Assembly (NCBI RefSeq): GCF_028372415.1 | Contig: NC_092875.1 | Coordinates: 52,708,271 to 52,772,270, forward strand | DNA length: 64,000 nt | Direction: 5' to 3' | From: Notamacropus eugenii | Taxonomy: Eukaryota > Chordata > Mammalia > Diprotodontia > Macropodidae | Program-made: the position numbers and the translations under genes | Part shown: piece after piece, positions 1-11,089 of the stretch | How positions within the stretch are numbered: position 1 is the stretch's first letter | How the letters are laid out: each line of letters starts with the position of its first letter | Notes under the pieces: model-generated | What the model was told of the DNA's origin: nothing | The model's database searches: none | The model's input: the letters and a program-made list of their open reading frames with translations, nothing else

Positions 1-189
1 AAAGAAATTTCATACTTCTGAGCCATTTACATCCCATCCACATTGCCAGGGGGTAAATTCAAACAGAAGCTGAATTATAGCTATGGATAGCAGCATGTAT
101 AGTCTTTATTCAAGGAGATTTTGTTGGTTGTGGTACATATAAATATATTATGATAAATATAAATAAATCCAGAGTAGTTTAGGGAAGGT

Positions 190-1010
190 GGGAGGACTGG
201 CAGCTTTAGAAATTAGAAAGTGACTTTAGCCAGAAGAAAGGATTTGGCTGAGTCCTGAAGGAAATAAGGAACTATGTGAGACAGAGGTGAGGAGTCAACA
301 ATGATGACAAAGTTAATAGCACATTTGATAGGAATAGGGATATTCAAAAGAGGGGTGGATTTTGGCAAAAAGATACTGAGTTTCATTTTGAATATGATGA
401 GTTTCAGATTCCAGGGGACCTTTAGTCTGAAGGGTCTAATAAACAAGTAATCAAACAGAATTGGAGTTTAGGAAAGATACTAGTTCTGAGGATATAGATT
501 GTTGAGTCATCTGTGTAGAGATGAAAATTAAACCCTTGAAAGCTGAGAAAGTCAATAATGAAGAGCATGTAGAGAGAGAAGAGGGTCCAGGGACAGAGCC
601 TTGGTGGTTACCCACAGTTAAGTATTTTGACATGGATGTTGGATCCAATGAGAAAATACGCTAACATAACTTCTTCCAGCCCAGATCTGCACAAAAATCT
701 CACAAGAATCCCACAGGCAGTAGGAAGGGGAGTCATCAGAAAAGTTTATGTCATCAGTTTCCAAAAAGTAATGAGAGTTAAACCAGAGACACATAGTCTG
801 CTGCTCTATCCGGTATCAGCAAGAGAGTAGACCTTCTGAGAAAGACCCAGAGAGGTCATTAAGGCCCAGTGTGGGAACCTTTGAAGCTTCTGGGATTATT
901 GTAGTAACCAGAGTCATGTGACATAGAAGAACCCAATTGCTCAGGGAATCTGAGATCCCAAGTGTCCCTTCAGAACCTAATGTCTTCTATGAGTATTGAA
1001 GGGATTAAGT
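190..1010. repeat. Old interspersed-repeat-like sequence, unclassified
   Basis: The phrase 'gggtccagggacagagccttggtgg' region near 584-608 and the later 'gagaggtcattaagg' near 850 resemble a diverged mammal-wide interspersed repeat that I cannot name. No open frame of note and no clear ends are visible. The call rests on recalled texture only. Confidence 0.3.
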
Positions 1011-1697
1011 AAGAAATACTGAAGGCCTGGAGGTCTTGTTCTGTTCTGCTCTGTTCTGTTCTGAGGGTGTCAAGAGGAGAAAGAGTACATAGAATGTACT
1101 AGTAGGGAAAGATAGAAAATGGGATAGAATTCGGCTGTTTCTCATAATTGAGGTATGTGAGAAGAAGGGTATATACATGGAGGAAGTGGGGAGCAGGCAT
1201 AAGATGAATTCCCATCTTATCTGAAATCACTGAAGGAGGATTGAACATGTGCATACACAAACTGATATAGAAATTCATCACATCCAACAGGGAAAAAAGT
1301 GGAGATAGTGAGAAAATAGTTTATATGGGAAGATGATATTGGAGGAAAAAAAGTCACAAAACAAATTCAAATCCAAAGAGAAGATTTGGGGGTGAGGGAA
1401 AAAGAAAAGCAAAGACCTATTATCTAAGAAGGGAACTACCAAGTTGGAAATGGATGAATAAATTGTGAATGTAATGGTACATTTTTGTGCCTTGAGAAAT
1501 GATCAAAGAGCTGATTTCAGAGCATCCTGCACACTATGGGCTCATGCAGAATGAGATCGTTTCTTCAATCAGAAGGCCAATTTATACAAGGACGATAAGG
1601 TTGTAAATAAAAACAACTTTGAAAACCTTAAGACCTCTGGTCAGTGAAATGACAAACCATTTCTTCAGAAGATCTATGATGAAGTATAACAAAAATT

Positions 1698-1921
1698 GTG
1701 TTCATCCTATATTTTCCAAGACCATGACATCAGAGAAGTGATGACACAACTTGCACTTTGTTTTGACTAAGGGAGGGCTGTGCAAGGTCACCAACCTCAC
1801 TTTCTCCTCCTAAGCCATCTGGATCCAATGACCAGATATTCATCAACATGACTGGAGATGGGCCCAGGATGCAATGTGAGACCTTGACCTTTTGGGCCAA
1901 GGTCTTTTCAGGTACTCACTA
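1698..1921 (-). repeat. RTE-tailed SINE body (MAR1-like)
   Basis: This is the reverse complement of the body and tail of the tRNA-headed SINE at 15655-15975. It shares the 'accatgacatcagagaagtg' tail, the 'ctggatccaatgacc' body and the 'gactggagatggg' segment. The tRNA-like head is missing. Its right end has a different 5' segment ('aggtcttttcaggtactcac'), which also occurs at 56555-56575. Confidence 0.75.
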
Positions 1922-2392
1922 AAGTAAGTAAGTACATAAGAGAAAGTAGTATGGGACTAATATGATTTCGCTAGACCTGGACACTCTGGTTCTTTTAGTA
2001 TAGCTTAAGACCCTACTAACTCTGAATTGCCACACCACACTATTGAAACAAATTGGAATTGCAGCCTACCAAAATCTTCACTCTTTTTTCAGACAAAGTC
2101 CTCTCATGCTATACTTGAAAAGGTGATTTTTTTACACCAAAGTATAAGACTTTATCCCTATTGAGTACCATCTTATTAAATTTAGCTTATTGTTCTAGTC
2201 TGACCTTTGAATAATATCATCTAGCATATTAACTGTCCTCCTCAACTTTGTGTTATATAAAAAATTTATATGTGTGACAGAAAGGAGGTGGACTCAGGGA
2301 GAAAGAAGAGACATCGATTGGGACATGGCCACCTTGTGGATTTGTTTGCTTATTTGTTGCTTATTTGGATTTGCATGCTTATTTGTTGAAAG

Positions 2393-2393
<1 letters not shown>

Positions 2394-2464
<71 letters not shown>

Positions 2465-2493
2465 GTCTCTCTCTCTCTCTCTGTCTGCCTGTC
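2394..2493. repeat. (CT)n microsatellite
   Basis: About 50 CT dinucleotides with a few CTGT interruptions toward the right end. It makes a spurious Ser-Leu open frame on the + strand. Confidence 0.97.
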
Positions 2494-3029
2494 TCTTTCA
2501 TTTCAGGGATGGAATGAAATTGAAAGAGTTATCAATAGTGACAAAATAAGAGAGCATTTGACATTAAAAAAACCTGCATAGAAAGGAACTGAAGGAAACG
2601 AAATCAGGGTAATTCTGAAAAAGGTGGAATCATATATATATGTATATATATCAAAAATGAAGCAAGCAGATTAAATGGAGATACACCACATCATTTTTAG
2701 TTCTCATTTGTGTTCTGCTGCATATATGGGAATGATTTGTAGTGGCTTTAATTTAAGAATAATTTTTAAAAATAAATTCTGTTATTCCTCTGATTGATTA
2801 GAAGTTCAGAAAACTAGTTCAGAACTAGAAGTTCAGAAAAAAGAAATGAGTTAATCTGTTAATATCTGACATGGAGAAAATTGGTTCTAGAGGTTTTCTG
2901 ACCATGAAGTTCAACCCATTATGGGATTCTTGGTTTCAGGGAACATGAATTCATGATCAATTTCTCTTTATCTTTGATTTTGGTATTTTTCTTAACTCCA
3001 TCTTACCCCCTGGTTATACCAACCTCCAG

Positions 3030-3122
3030 CCTCTGCAGCTTGACTTATATTGGTGGTTCCTCCTGGAGATGGGCTTCTACCTTTCCTTGTTGGTGACTCT
3101 GTTCTATGATGTGAAGAGGAAG
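3030..3122 (+). CDS. CERS4: CERS4-like coding exon a (93 bp)
   Basis: The exon encodes [10 protein letters not shown] through DVKRK (31 codons). The acceptor is 'aacctccag' ending at 3029 and the donor is GTGAGT at 3123. An alternative acceptor at 3038 (ctctgcag) would shorten it by 9 bp. I prefer 3030 because it gives the 93-bp length expected for this exon in the family. Confidence 0.88.
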
Positions 3123-6100
3123 GTGAGTGTGATGGGAACACAGGCTTTGGGGAAAGGCCTTGACTCTCCAGACAGAGTGAGAGAAGGCCACCTTTCAATC
3201 GCTACCTTCCTGAGCAAAGGATCAGTCTTAGTCCTGACTCTGAAGGTCAACAACTGGAGCCAGTAACTGTTTCCTCTTTTGGATGCAAACAAGGGCAGGC
3301 ATAGTCAGCTTAGGCTTAGCATACTCTCTTAGAGAATGAATCAGTGGATTCTTGAGCTCAGATACCAATTCATTTTAGTGCAACTCAACAACTAGTTTGT
3401 ATCCTCTATAACTCCTCTTATCAGGTCCAAGTCACATCAGATCTTTACTCTCTCTCTGCCATGTTGTCCCTCTTCCCTACCTCCTCCACCACAACTATGA
3501 AAGTTTCTCCTTCATTTTCTCACTTCTTTCTCACTGGAAGTGTTTCTACCTACCCTTGGCAGAAGTCTTCCTTCCTATATGGGAGGATGCTCATGTTGTC
3601 AAGATGGAAGTCTCAGGAGAGGAGGTGTATGCCCTCCCAGACTAAAAGTAGAAGTACTAGGAAGGGTTGTTGATCTAAAATGTGGGTCAAGGTGTACTAA
3701 CCCTGAAAAGGCCAGCTTCTTTTGGGACGTTCAGGAGGTCCTGACCTCATCATTGCCTTCCTCTTACTAGGACTTCAAGGAGCAGATCATACACCACTGT
3801 GTTGTCATTGTCTTGATATTCTACTCTTATTCTACCAATTACCTGCGTCATGGTGCCTTGGTGCTGCTGCTCCATGATGTGTCAGATGTCTTACTGGAGG
3901 TGAGTGAGCCTAGCCAGGAGTTCTTGTCTGAGAAAGTGTTGCTGGGATCAACCTGATCTCCTGGGAACCTTCTATGTGCAAAGAATGTGACTCCAGAGCT
4001 GTTTCCAGGTGCTTCCATTCCCACTACACTCCAGTAATCAGTCATCCTGCTTCATTATCTTGACATTATGGTTACGACATCTGCCATGATTCTATGATTC
4101 TTTTACTTGTGCTCAGAAGCAAGGAGTTTGCAGGAGGGAAGGATGGTGTTTAAAAAATCTAGGTTAGGGACTTCAAGCAGGGGGAGTCAAACAGGGTTTT
4201 GATAGTTCTATAGACCTACACAGGACATAGAAACCCTGAATAACATGGATAGAGGAATCAAAGGCAATTTAGCAGATGGGAAGCATGGTGAAATGTTAAT
4301 AGGGAGGGGGAGTGTCAACAGGTTGTAAATCCATCAGTATCCCTAAAGATCTCTATAAGGGTGGAGGATTAGTAGGGAGAAGTTCCCCACTAGACATCAC
4401 AGAACCAGCCTCAGGAGCACAAGATGGAGATATGTGGCTATACTTTTGGTGGAAAAAACCTTGTTTTTTCAAATGTACCTTGTAAGTTCACAGGATGACA
4501 TGACAATGAAAATAATTGAATTCCAAGGGGCCCAGTGTCCTGAATAGAGAGGTAATAATTTTCCTGGCCTCTGCCCTGATATAATAGCAAAGACCCTGAC
4601 ATACACTGAAGGGCCAGCTGTACAGGTTCTTAGATCTACTTTTCTAAAAGGAAAGTAACTTTTGAGGGGTCAATAATCTATTTTAATCAAGCACATATGT
4701 CATTCACTCATTACAAGGGAAAAAGTCAGCACTCTGAACTTCACAGAAAATACAAAGAAATAATGACCAACAGACAGGGTTTCCAACTGTCTGACCATAA
4801 AAAATACATACATCACAGATCAATAGATAGATCCAACTGTCTGACCATTACATACATACATTGTTACCAGAGAGAGAAGCATCAACATCTGGGTTTTCAA
4901 AGCTGGGGGGCTCCTTAGCTGCTACCCAGAGTCTCATCTGGTCAAACAAACACTTCAAATGAGTAAGCCCCAAAGCAAAACTTCACCTCAGAGTACATAT
5001 ACACTTTTCAGAACCAGAGGACATCACAACCCTTGAGAACAAGAGCCTCATTAGAAATTAATAAAAGATATGAGCCTTCCTACAAAGAAAATCTCCCCTA
5101 ATCAAGCTTCCCTTAATAGGCAGGCCTATTAACATAATTAGCATTACACCTGTCCAGGCCACATTGTTTTGGAAAGATGGAGATGTGTCATCAAGAAGGC
5201 ATCTTAGGGAAAGAGTCATGAACTTCCAGAAAAGGTTAACCAGGATATAGAGGGGACTAAAACTCATGCCAAATGGGATGTTTGACTTGGAGAAGAGGAA
5301 GATTGAGGTTGGAGGTGGAGAGGGAAAGAAAGACTGATTTCAAGTGTTTTCAGGGTTGTCACATTAGAATGACTAGATCTAAATAAATATTTCATAATGA
5401 TCAGAAGTAACTAAAAGTAGAATCAACTGACTCTGGGAAGTCATGAGTTCCCCCATCATTAATGGTCTTCAAGTGGCTACTGGATAATTATTGGCTGAGG
5501 AGTCACAGTGCGCATTCCTAGTCAAGTATGGGTTATAGCAGATGCCTTTTGAGAACCTTTTGAACTCCAAAATTGACCTATGTTTTTCTCCCCTCCCAGG
5601 CTGGTAAAATGTTTAACTACGCAAAGTGGAAATATTCCTGTGATATAACCTTCTTCATCTTTGCCGTGGTGTTTTTTGTTAGCCGACTTATCCTCTTTCC
5701 AACCAAGTGAGCCTGGTCCGTGAAAATGAGGTGGGGTGGGTGAAGGAAAGGGGGAAGTTTTCTGAGCCAAGAGGGTGAGGGGCACTGGGGACCTAAATAC
5801 TTTTCATTTAGGGTCTTATGGTGCCTAGAGCTTATTCCTTCCACTCCAAGTATTTGATTTCTTCTATGTATGGGAAAGACAGAATGGTGACCCCATTAGA
5901 ATTGGAGGGACTGGAGGTCCTTTCAACTGGCTGTTTCCCCATTCCTAGAGGCCCCATCTAGGAGGCCTCTAGGTGGGGAGCTCTCTTTCTGATGTCAAAG
6001 AGCAGTCTAGAAGTCACACCTTTTCAGTGTTCAAGGGACCAGTTCTTCATTACCTGAATCATTCTCTCTTGTAGAGTCATCTACAATACCTATCATCACT

Positions 6101-7026
6101 ACCAATCCTACTTCCAGCCCTACTTTGGATTCTATTTTATTAATGGTCTCCTGATGGTTCTGCAAGTTCTCCATGTCTTCTGGTTTTCCCTCATCCTTCG
6201 CATGCTCTTTAAACTTATTTTGGTTCAAGGGGTATGTATTGAATTGCTTTTGATCTCTTTGTGACCTTGAGTCACCTGGCCTGTTGTCTTAGAGTTTCCC
6301 ATTCTGAGAAGCACAGATGAATAGGATACCTGCTTCCAGATGTCTCTGCAACTGTGACAGACACTGAGTTGGTGGTGAGGGTGGGGTACAATGGTGTGCT
6401 GAAGAAGGGCATGGAGAATGAAAGATCAATTTTGTCATACTAGTGCCAATAGGTATCCAAGCTGTACTGGAACAGGGTCTCATTGAGGACCTTGCTTTTT
6501 CTTCTTTTTCTTCTTGGTCTTCTTCTGTCTTTTTATCTAACCCTCTCAATTTTCCGATCTCTTTCTTTCTCCTCTCTGTCTCTCCTGATCCCTCCTTGAC
6601 TCTGTCTTACTCTTTCCTGTCTCTCTTTCATTCCTCATCTCCTACCTCCCTGACTCTCTCTAAATTCCTTAATCCATCTTTCTTTCCACTTTTCCCTACC
6701 ATTTTTTTTCTGTACCTCTGTGTTTCTTCTTGTCCCTATATCTTGCTCCTTGTTGTCTTTCTGGTTGCTTTTCCCTCCATCTATGCCCAACTTCTTCCCA
6801 TATGTTTATACTTTCTCATTTCTTGGCCTTTTATTCTCAGGTGCAGAATGATGTAAGGAGTGACACTGAGGAACTGGACACAAGTGATGATCAGTCAGAG
6901 AAGGGAAAGCAGATGAATGACAAGCTCCAGACCAATGATGTCATAGATGCATGCAGTTTCCCCAGATTCCGGGGTGATAGGCAGAATGAATCCTGCCAGC
7001 TGACAGGGCATGTCCCAGAAACATAG
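3030..7026 (+). CDS. CERS4: Ceramide synthase, CERS4-like, 3' half (five coding exons)
   Basis: Ceramide synthases N-acylate sphingoid bases with acyl-CoA in the ER membrane. Exons 3030-3122, 3771-3899, 5600-5706, 6075-6231 and 6841-7026 join in one frame into 223 residues covering most of the TLC (Lag1) domain and the C-terminal tail. Exon lengths of 93, 129, 107 and 157 bp look like the conserved exon pattern of the family as I recall it. Visible hallmarks are DVKRK, the catalytic HH (IIHHC), LLHDVSD, several hydrophobic membrane spans, [13 protein letters not shown] and the acidic tail [14 protein letters not shown], which resembles the known CK2-phosphorylated tail. FPTK and the INGLLMVLQ segment are closer to CERS4 than to CERS2, 3, 5 or 6. 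Divergence looks high (FYD before [17 protein letters not shown] after HH), so a CERS4 paralogue is possible. The N-terminal half and homeobox-like exons are not in the window. Confidence 0.88.
3123..3770 (+). other. Intron between exons a and b
   Basis: GT-AG intron of 648 bp ending in 'cttcctcttactag'. No repeat or embedded gene is recognised. Confidence 0.85.
3771..3899 (+). CDS. CERS4: CERS4-like coding exon b (129 bp, catalytic HH)
   Basis: This exon of 43 codons starts DFKEQIIHH and ends DVSDVLLE. It holds the two adjacent histidines needed for ceramide synthase activity and the LLHDVSD motif. The acceptor ends at 3770 and the donor is GTGAGT at 3900. Codon phase is 0 at both ends. Confidence 0.93.
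3900..5599 (+). other. Intron between exons b and c
   Basis: GT-AG intron of 1.7 kb, with acceptor 'tctcccctcccag'. No gene or named repeat is seen. A 17-bp direct repeat (tccaactgtctgaccat at 4782 and 4832) marks a 50-bp local duplication. Confidence 0.85.
5600..5706 (+). CDS. CERS4: CERS4-like coding exon c (107 bp)
   Basis: Encodes [10 protein letters not shown], then a hydrophobic span, then RLILFPT, and ends two bases into a codon. The donor is GTGAGC at 5707. The split codon AA|A is completed in exon d. Confidence 0.92.
5707..6074 (+). other. Intron between exons c and d
   Basis: GT-AG intron of 368 bp ending in 'ttctctcttgtag'. Nothing else is recognised in it. Confidence 0.85.
6075..6231 (+). 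CDS. CERS4: CERS4-like coding exon d (157 bp)
   Basis: Encodes [10 protein letters not shown], a conserved [10 protein letters not shown] stretch, LHVFW and [12 protein letters not shown]. The donor is GTATGT at 6232. Exons c and d together give 88 codons, restoring phase 0. Confidence 0.92.
6232..6840 (+). other. Intron between exons d and e
   Basis: GT-AG intron of 609 bp. From about 6485 to 6840 the + strand is strongly pyrimidine-rich, giving a long polypyrimidine tract before the TTATTCTCAG acceptor. That tract makes an artefactual open frame. Confidence 0.85.
6841..7026 (+). CDS. CERS4: CERS4-like terminal coding exon e
   Basis: Encodes [10 protein letters not shown] and onward for 61 residues, ending in GHVPET and a TAG stop. 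The DVRSD(T/E) acidic-serine start is the family's cytosolic tail. The final 40 or so residues are hydrophilic and not recognisably conserved. Confidence 0.9.
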   Translation: MQNDVRSDTEELDTSDDQSEKGKQMNDKLQTNDVIDACSFPRFRGDRQNESCQLTGHVPET

Positions 7027-7700
7027 CTTAAACTAATGAGGGGCCTGCTGCCTGACAAAGGAACTCTGAATGACTCGCTCTTGACCTCTTGAAGACTCAG
7101 TCATTATGGACATCTCCCAGTGGTTGAGTATGGACTCCAAGGGACTTGATCTGCACTGGTCCAGCACTTGGAGCCCTTTACTTAAGTTTTCCCCCCTCTT
7201 TCTGTCCATTCCCATCTCTACTTGACCTAGCAAAAAAGGGAAGGAAGGAGTCTCCACAAAGGATTTTACTAGGTTTAATGATACCTCTATTGAAAGTCTT
7301 TCTTCTGATTCAGTGCCCCAGACTTGCTGTTGAGTTTGTCTTGATTGCTTAGAAGGCCAGAATTTGAGAAGTACTGAGGATGGGCTAGGGATTCTCTAGG
7401 CTTTTGGTTTATCAAATTTGGTTTATCAAATCTAAAGAAAGTTACCCAAAAGCCACCCCCACATCACCGTAAATGTCAGACAAGCTGCAGTAACTGGATG
7501 CCCCCTAAGACAATGAAAGTGGCCTGTGTTTGTAGCTCTAAGGTTGGACAGGGCTAAACAGTCTATAACTCTTCTCCTCATCCCAACCTGGAACATTCCC
7601 CCATCAGACACTAGGGTATAAAAGAAAAAGAATGGAGATGTGGAACTGGGGCTTCCCCTGACTGAGAGAGAGCAATAAAATTTGAATGGAGTAGTATTCA
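7027..7700 (+). other. CERS4: 3' UTR of the CERS4-like gene
   Basis: Non-coding sequence from the TAG to just past the only canonical AATAAA in this stretch. There is no repeat insertion in it. Confidence 0.7.
7674..7679 (+). promoter_or_regulatory. CERS4: Poly(A) signal AATAAA
   Basis: A canonical AATAAA about 650 bp after the stop codon, with a T/G-containing stretch (ggagtagtattcattgtat) 10-30 bp downstream. It is a plausible cleavage site for the ceramide synthase transcript. Confidence 0.7.
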
Positions 7701-8504
7701 TTGTATCTGAGCCACTGGCCTCCCCCTTTCAGCTCATCCCCCATTTATCACTCATCCTTATCACTCTCTTTACCTCCTCCATGCTTGTCTTAGACACAGA
7801 ATTCCAGAATCTCAGAAGTGAGAGGAAGGTCAAAAGGTATTCAGTTGAAGTCCTACCTGAGCAGACTGAGGACCTGAACATGTAATCATCTAGTATCTGC
7901 TTGAACACCTCCAGAGATGGAGACTTTACCTACTATGTTGATAGACCATTCTAATATTGGGTAGCTCTAGTTAATACATAGTTTAGCAATTCGTTTCTAT
8001 GCTAACAACTAATGTTGACTTTTGAACCTAGAGGTTGGGGGGGTGGACTACAAACTCTCCTCCACTGGTGCCCCCTTCTCTGGACTCAGGTGGGTATTGA
8101 TTGAGTTCAGTTCCTGAGGTCTAAGACTCAAATGAAAAGATTTAGGGTCCTATTCTCTCATTTTTTGCTTATTATGTCCCTCTACCCTAGTGCCCCAGGA
8201 AGATTTACTTAAAAGTTTGAGTCTGACTCATGTTTAGGATCACCCCCAAAAGTGGAACAAAAGGGTTCTCAATGTACAATATAAATTAGGCATAGTGAAC
8301 ATGTTTATTTCCATCATACAAAAGAAAGGCTTAATAATAAAAAATAAGACATTGAAGCATGGGTTAACAAAACTTAAAACAAGCACTAGAGTAAGTACTG
8401 TTACACTCTCTCAAGTGGCCAAGATTTAAAATCACCAAAACAATTCATTTAGTGGGACTACTAAATGGTCATTTTATGTTTCACCTTTGTCCTTCACTAA
8501 CCAA
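7701..8504. other. Intergenic, no feature recognised
   Basis: Between the probable transcript end and the next retroelement. A short 'gagaggaaggtcaaaagg' region near 7820 may belong to an old SINE, but nothing firm is seen. Confidence 0.6.
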
Positions 8505-8513
8505 TAATTTCTT
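8505..8513. repeat. Target-site duplication, left copy (TAATTTCTT)
   Basis: Perfect match to 12172-12180. The two copies bracket the element 8514-12171, abutting its T-rich 3' end here and its 5' leader there. Confidence 0.75.
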
Positions 8514-9345
8514 TTCTTTTTTATGAATTTATTTGTTTTTAGTTTTTAGCATTCATTTTCACAATATTTTGAGTTCCAAATTTTCTCCACATCTCTCCCC
8601 TCCCCACACCCCAAAACACTGTGCATTCTGATTACCCCTTCCCCCAACTGGCCCTCCCTTCTATCACACCCCCCCCTTCCCTTATCCCCATCTTCTCTCT
8701 TTTCTTGTAGTGAAAGATAGATTTCTATACCCCATTACCTGTATTTCTTATTTCCCAGTTGCATGCAAAAACAATTCTCAACATTCATTCCTAAAACTTT
8801 GAGTTCCAACTTCTCTCCCTTCCTCCCTCCCCACCCATCCCCACTGAGAAGGAAAGTGATTCAATATAGGCTGTATATGTGTAGTTTTGCAAAAGACTTC
8901 CATAATAGTCATGTTGTGAAAGACTAACTATATTTCCCTCCATCTTATCCTGCCCCCCATTTATTCTATTTTCTCTTTTGACCTTGTCTGTCCCTTAAAG
9001 TACTTACTTCTAATTACTCCCTCCTCCCATTTTCCCTCCCTTCTATCATCCCCCCCACTTCCCTTATCCCCTTCTCCCCTACTTTCCTGTAGTGTAAGAT
9101 AGATTATCATACCAAAGTGTGTGTACAAGTTATTCCTTCCTTAAGCCAAATGTGATGAGAGTAAGCTTCACTTTTTTCCTCTAATCTCCCCTTTTCCCCT
9201 CCATTGAAAAAGCTTTTTCTTGCCTCTTTTATGAGATATGATTTGACTCATTCCATTTCTCCTTTTCTCTTCCCAATCTATTCCTCTCTCACCCCTTAAT
9301 TTTATTTTTTTAGATATCATCCCTTCCTATTCAACACGCTCTGTG

Positions 9346-9347
9346 CC

Positions 9348-9417
<70 letters not shown>

Positions 9418-9434
9418 GTGTGTGTATACATATA

Positions 9435-9469
<35 letters not shown>
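9346..9469. repeat. (ATCT)n-(TG)n compound microsatellite
   Basis: About 18 ATCT units followed by a variable TATG/TG tract. It lies at the same internal site where sibling elements carry CA/TG tracts. Confidence 0.97.
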
Positions 9470-9472
<3 letters not shown>

Positions 9473-9599
9473 CCCTCTAATTATCCAAATACTGAGAAAA
9501 GTTTCAAGAGTTACAAATATGATCTTTCCATGTAGGAATGTAAAGAGTTTGACTTTAGTAAGTCCCTTATGATTTCTCTTTCCTGTTTATCTTTTCATG

Positions 9600-10378
9600 C
9601 TTCTCTTGATTCTTGTGTTTGAAAGTCAAAGTTTTTATTCAGCTCTGATCTTTGCATCAAGAATGCTTGAAAGTCCTTTATGTCACTGAATAACCATTTT
9701 TTCCTCTGAAGTATTATACTCAGTTTTGCTGGGTAGGTGATTCTTGATTTTAATCCTAGTTCCTTGGACTTCTTGAATATCATATTCCAAGCCCTTTGAT
9801 CCTCTGGTATAGAAGTTGCTAGATCATGTGTTATCCTGATTGTATTTCCACAGTACTCGAATTATTTCTTTCTGACTGCTTGCAATATTTTCTCCTTGAC
9901 CTGGGAACTCTGGAATTTGGCTACAGTATTCCTAGGAGTTATTCTTTTTGGATCTGTTTCAGGAGATGATTGGTGGATTCTTTCAATATTTTTTCCCTCT
10001 GATTCTAGAATATCAGGGCAGTTTTCCTTAATAATTTCATGAAAGATGATGTCTAAGCTCTTTTTCTGATCATGGCTTTCAGGTAGTCCCATAATTTTTA
10101 AATTATCTCCCCTGGATCTGTTTTCCAGGTCAGTTGTTTTTCCAATGAGATATTTCACATTGTCTTCTGTTTTCTTCATTCTTTTCACTTTGTTTTGTGA
10201 TTTCTTGATGTCTCATAAAGTCATTAGCTTCCATCTGCTCTATTCTAATTTTTAAAGAATTGTTTTCTTCTGTGAGCTCTTGAATCTCCTTTTCCATTTG
10301 ACTAATTCTGCTGTTTAAAGCATTCTTCTCCTCGTTGGCTTTTTGGACCTCTTTTGCCACTTGAGTTACTCTATTTTT
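9600..10378 (-). pseudogene. L1 ORF1p, C-terminal part, broken
   Basis: The minus strand encodes a coiled coil (KANEEKNALNSRISQMEKEI), then the RNA-binding core with NLKIMGLPES, and a C-terminal domain with RITYPAKLSI. ORF1p is the trimeric RNA chaperone of L1. Stops and frameshifts (near 10188 and 9860) interrupt it. The 5' part continues at 11090 beyond the nested insertion. Confidence 0.85.
10363..10378. repeat. 16-bp target-site duplication of nested retroposon, left copy
   Basis: Sequence gagttactctattttt, repeated with one mismatch at 11090-11105. The intact L1 homologue at 33966-33982 has this site only once, confirming it as the insertion point. Confidence 0.85.
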
Positions 10379-11089
10379 TTATTTTTTATTTTTAACACAG
10401 TTTATAACAGATAAAGTAATTCAAACTTTTGGTCAGATAATACATCTTTTTAAAGCATTACAATATGGACCACAAAAGAATTTTTTTTAAAAAACATAAG
10501 CCAACTGAGCCAATCTCTTGATCTAATTGTCTCCTCAGTATTACTAAGAATAAAAAGACCCTAACTTAATGTTGTTGGTCTAAAGTCTTAGGCCTAATAG
10601 CTTAATTTTAGGCAGCCTCGGATGTTCCTCTACCCATAACCTATAATTGAATAGATCTGGTATTAAGCTTACAAACCTTTTGACTATAGGAAATTGTCAT
10701 CAAGAGTAGGGACATTGCAGGGAAACAATATTTCCCCAACTTCATGTCTATTCCACGCAGGAGTAGGTTATCCACTTGTATTCAGTCAGGCTTAAAGTCT
10801 GTCAGGTGTCATTGGGGAAACTGAGTGTGGAGAATCCCACCTCAGCCCCTGCTGAACAGCTGCTCTCCCACTCTTCCCTTGAGATCACCTATACAGTTCA
10901 TACCAGCATCTCATGAGCATACTGGCATCATGTAATGGAGTCTCAGATCACCTTTCTTGCTTCCCATACCTGGAGTTAGACTCAGAAGAACAGTCACTTA
11001 GTAGTCCCTCATCATCTAAAAATGGCAAGTTCCTATAACCAGGTTTAAAGTATGATTATAGTTTCACTTTGACTAAGAAACATCTTTTA
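10379..11089 (-). mobile_element. Retroposed copy of an unrecognised transcript (copy 1, 711 bp)
   Basis: On the minus strand it starts 'taaaagatgtttcttagtc' and ends in an A-rich tail (tgttaaaaataaaaaat). The 16-bp target duplication and A tail are typical of L1-driven retroposition. It matches 26912-27660 throughout with scattered differences and small indels. No long open frame and no known RNA family were recognised. It is 5'-shorter than the second copy. Confidence 0.8.

Larger units (their letters stand above)
1..3029. other. Upstream sequence or intron of the CERS4-like gene
   Basis: No coding exon was recognised here. The homeobox-like and first TLC exons expected upstream in a ceramide synthase gene were not found, so this is probably intron and the 5' exons lie outside the window. 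Its contents are an old repeat-like stretch (about 190-1010), a SINE body (1698-1921), a CT microsatellite (2394-2493) and a short TA tract near 2631-2652. The remainder is unremarkable. Confidence 0.6.

Noticed and set aside
2250..2549. Open frame with a long Ser-Leu run
   Set aside because: It is the translation of the CT microsatellite in probable intron and has no family resemblance.
6443..6856. 137-codon open frame in the ceramide synthase intron
   Set aside because: Produced by the long polypyrimidine tract before the terminal exon acceptor.
10379..11089. Solo LTR of an endogenous retrovirus
   Set aside because: It has an A-rich end, no TG...CA termini and a 16-bp rather than 4-6 bp duplication, which fits L1-driven retroposition.
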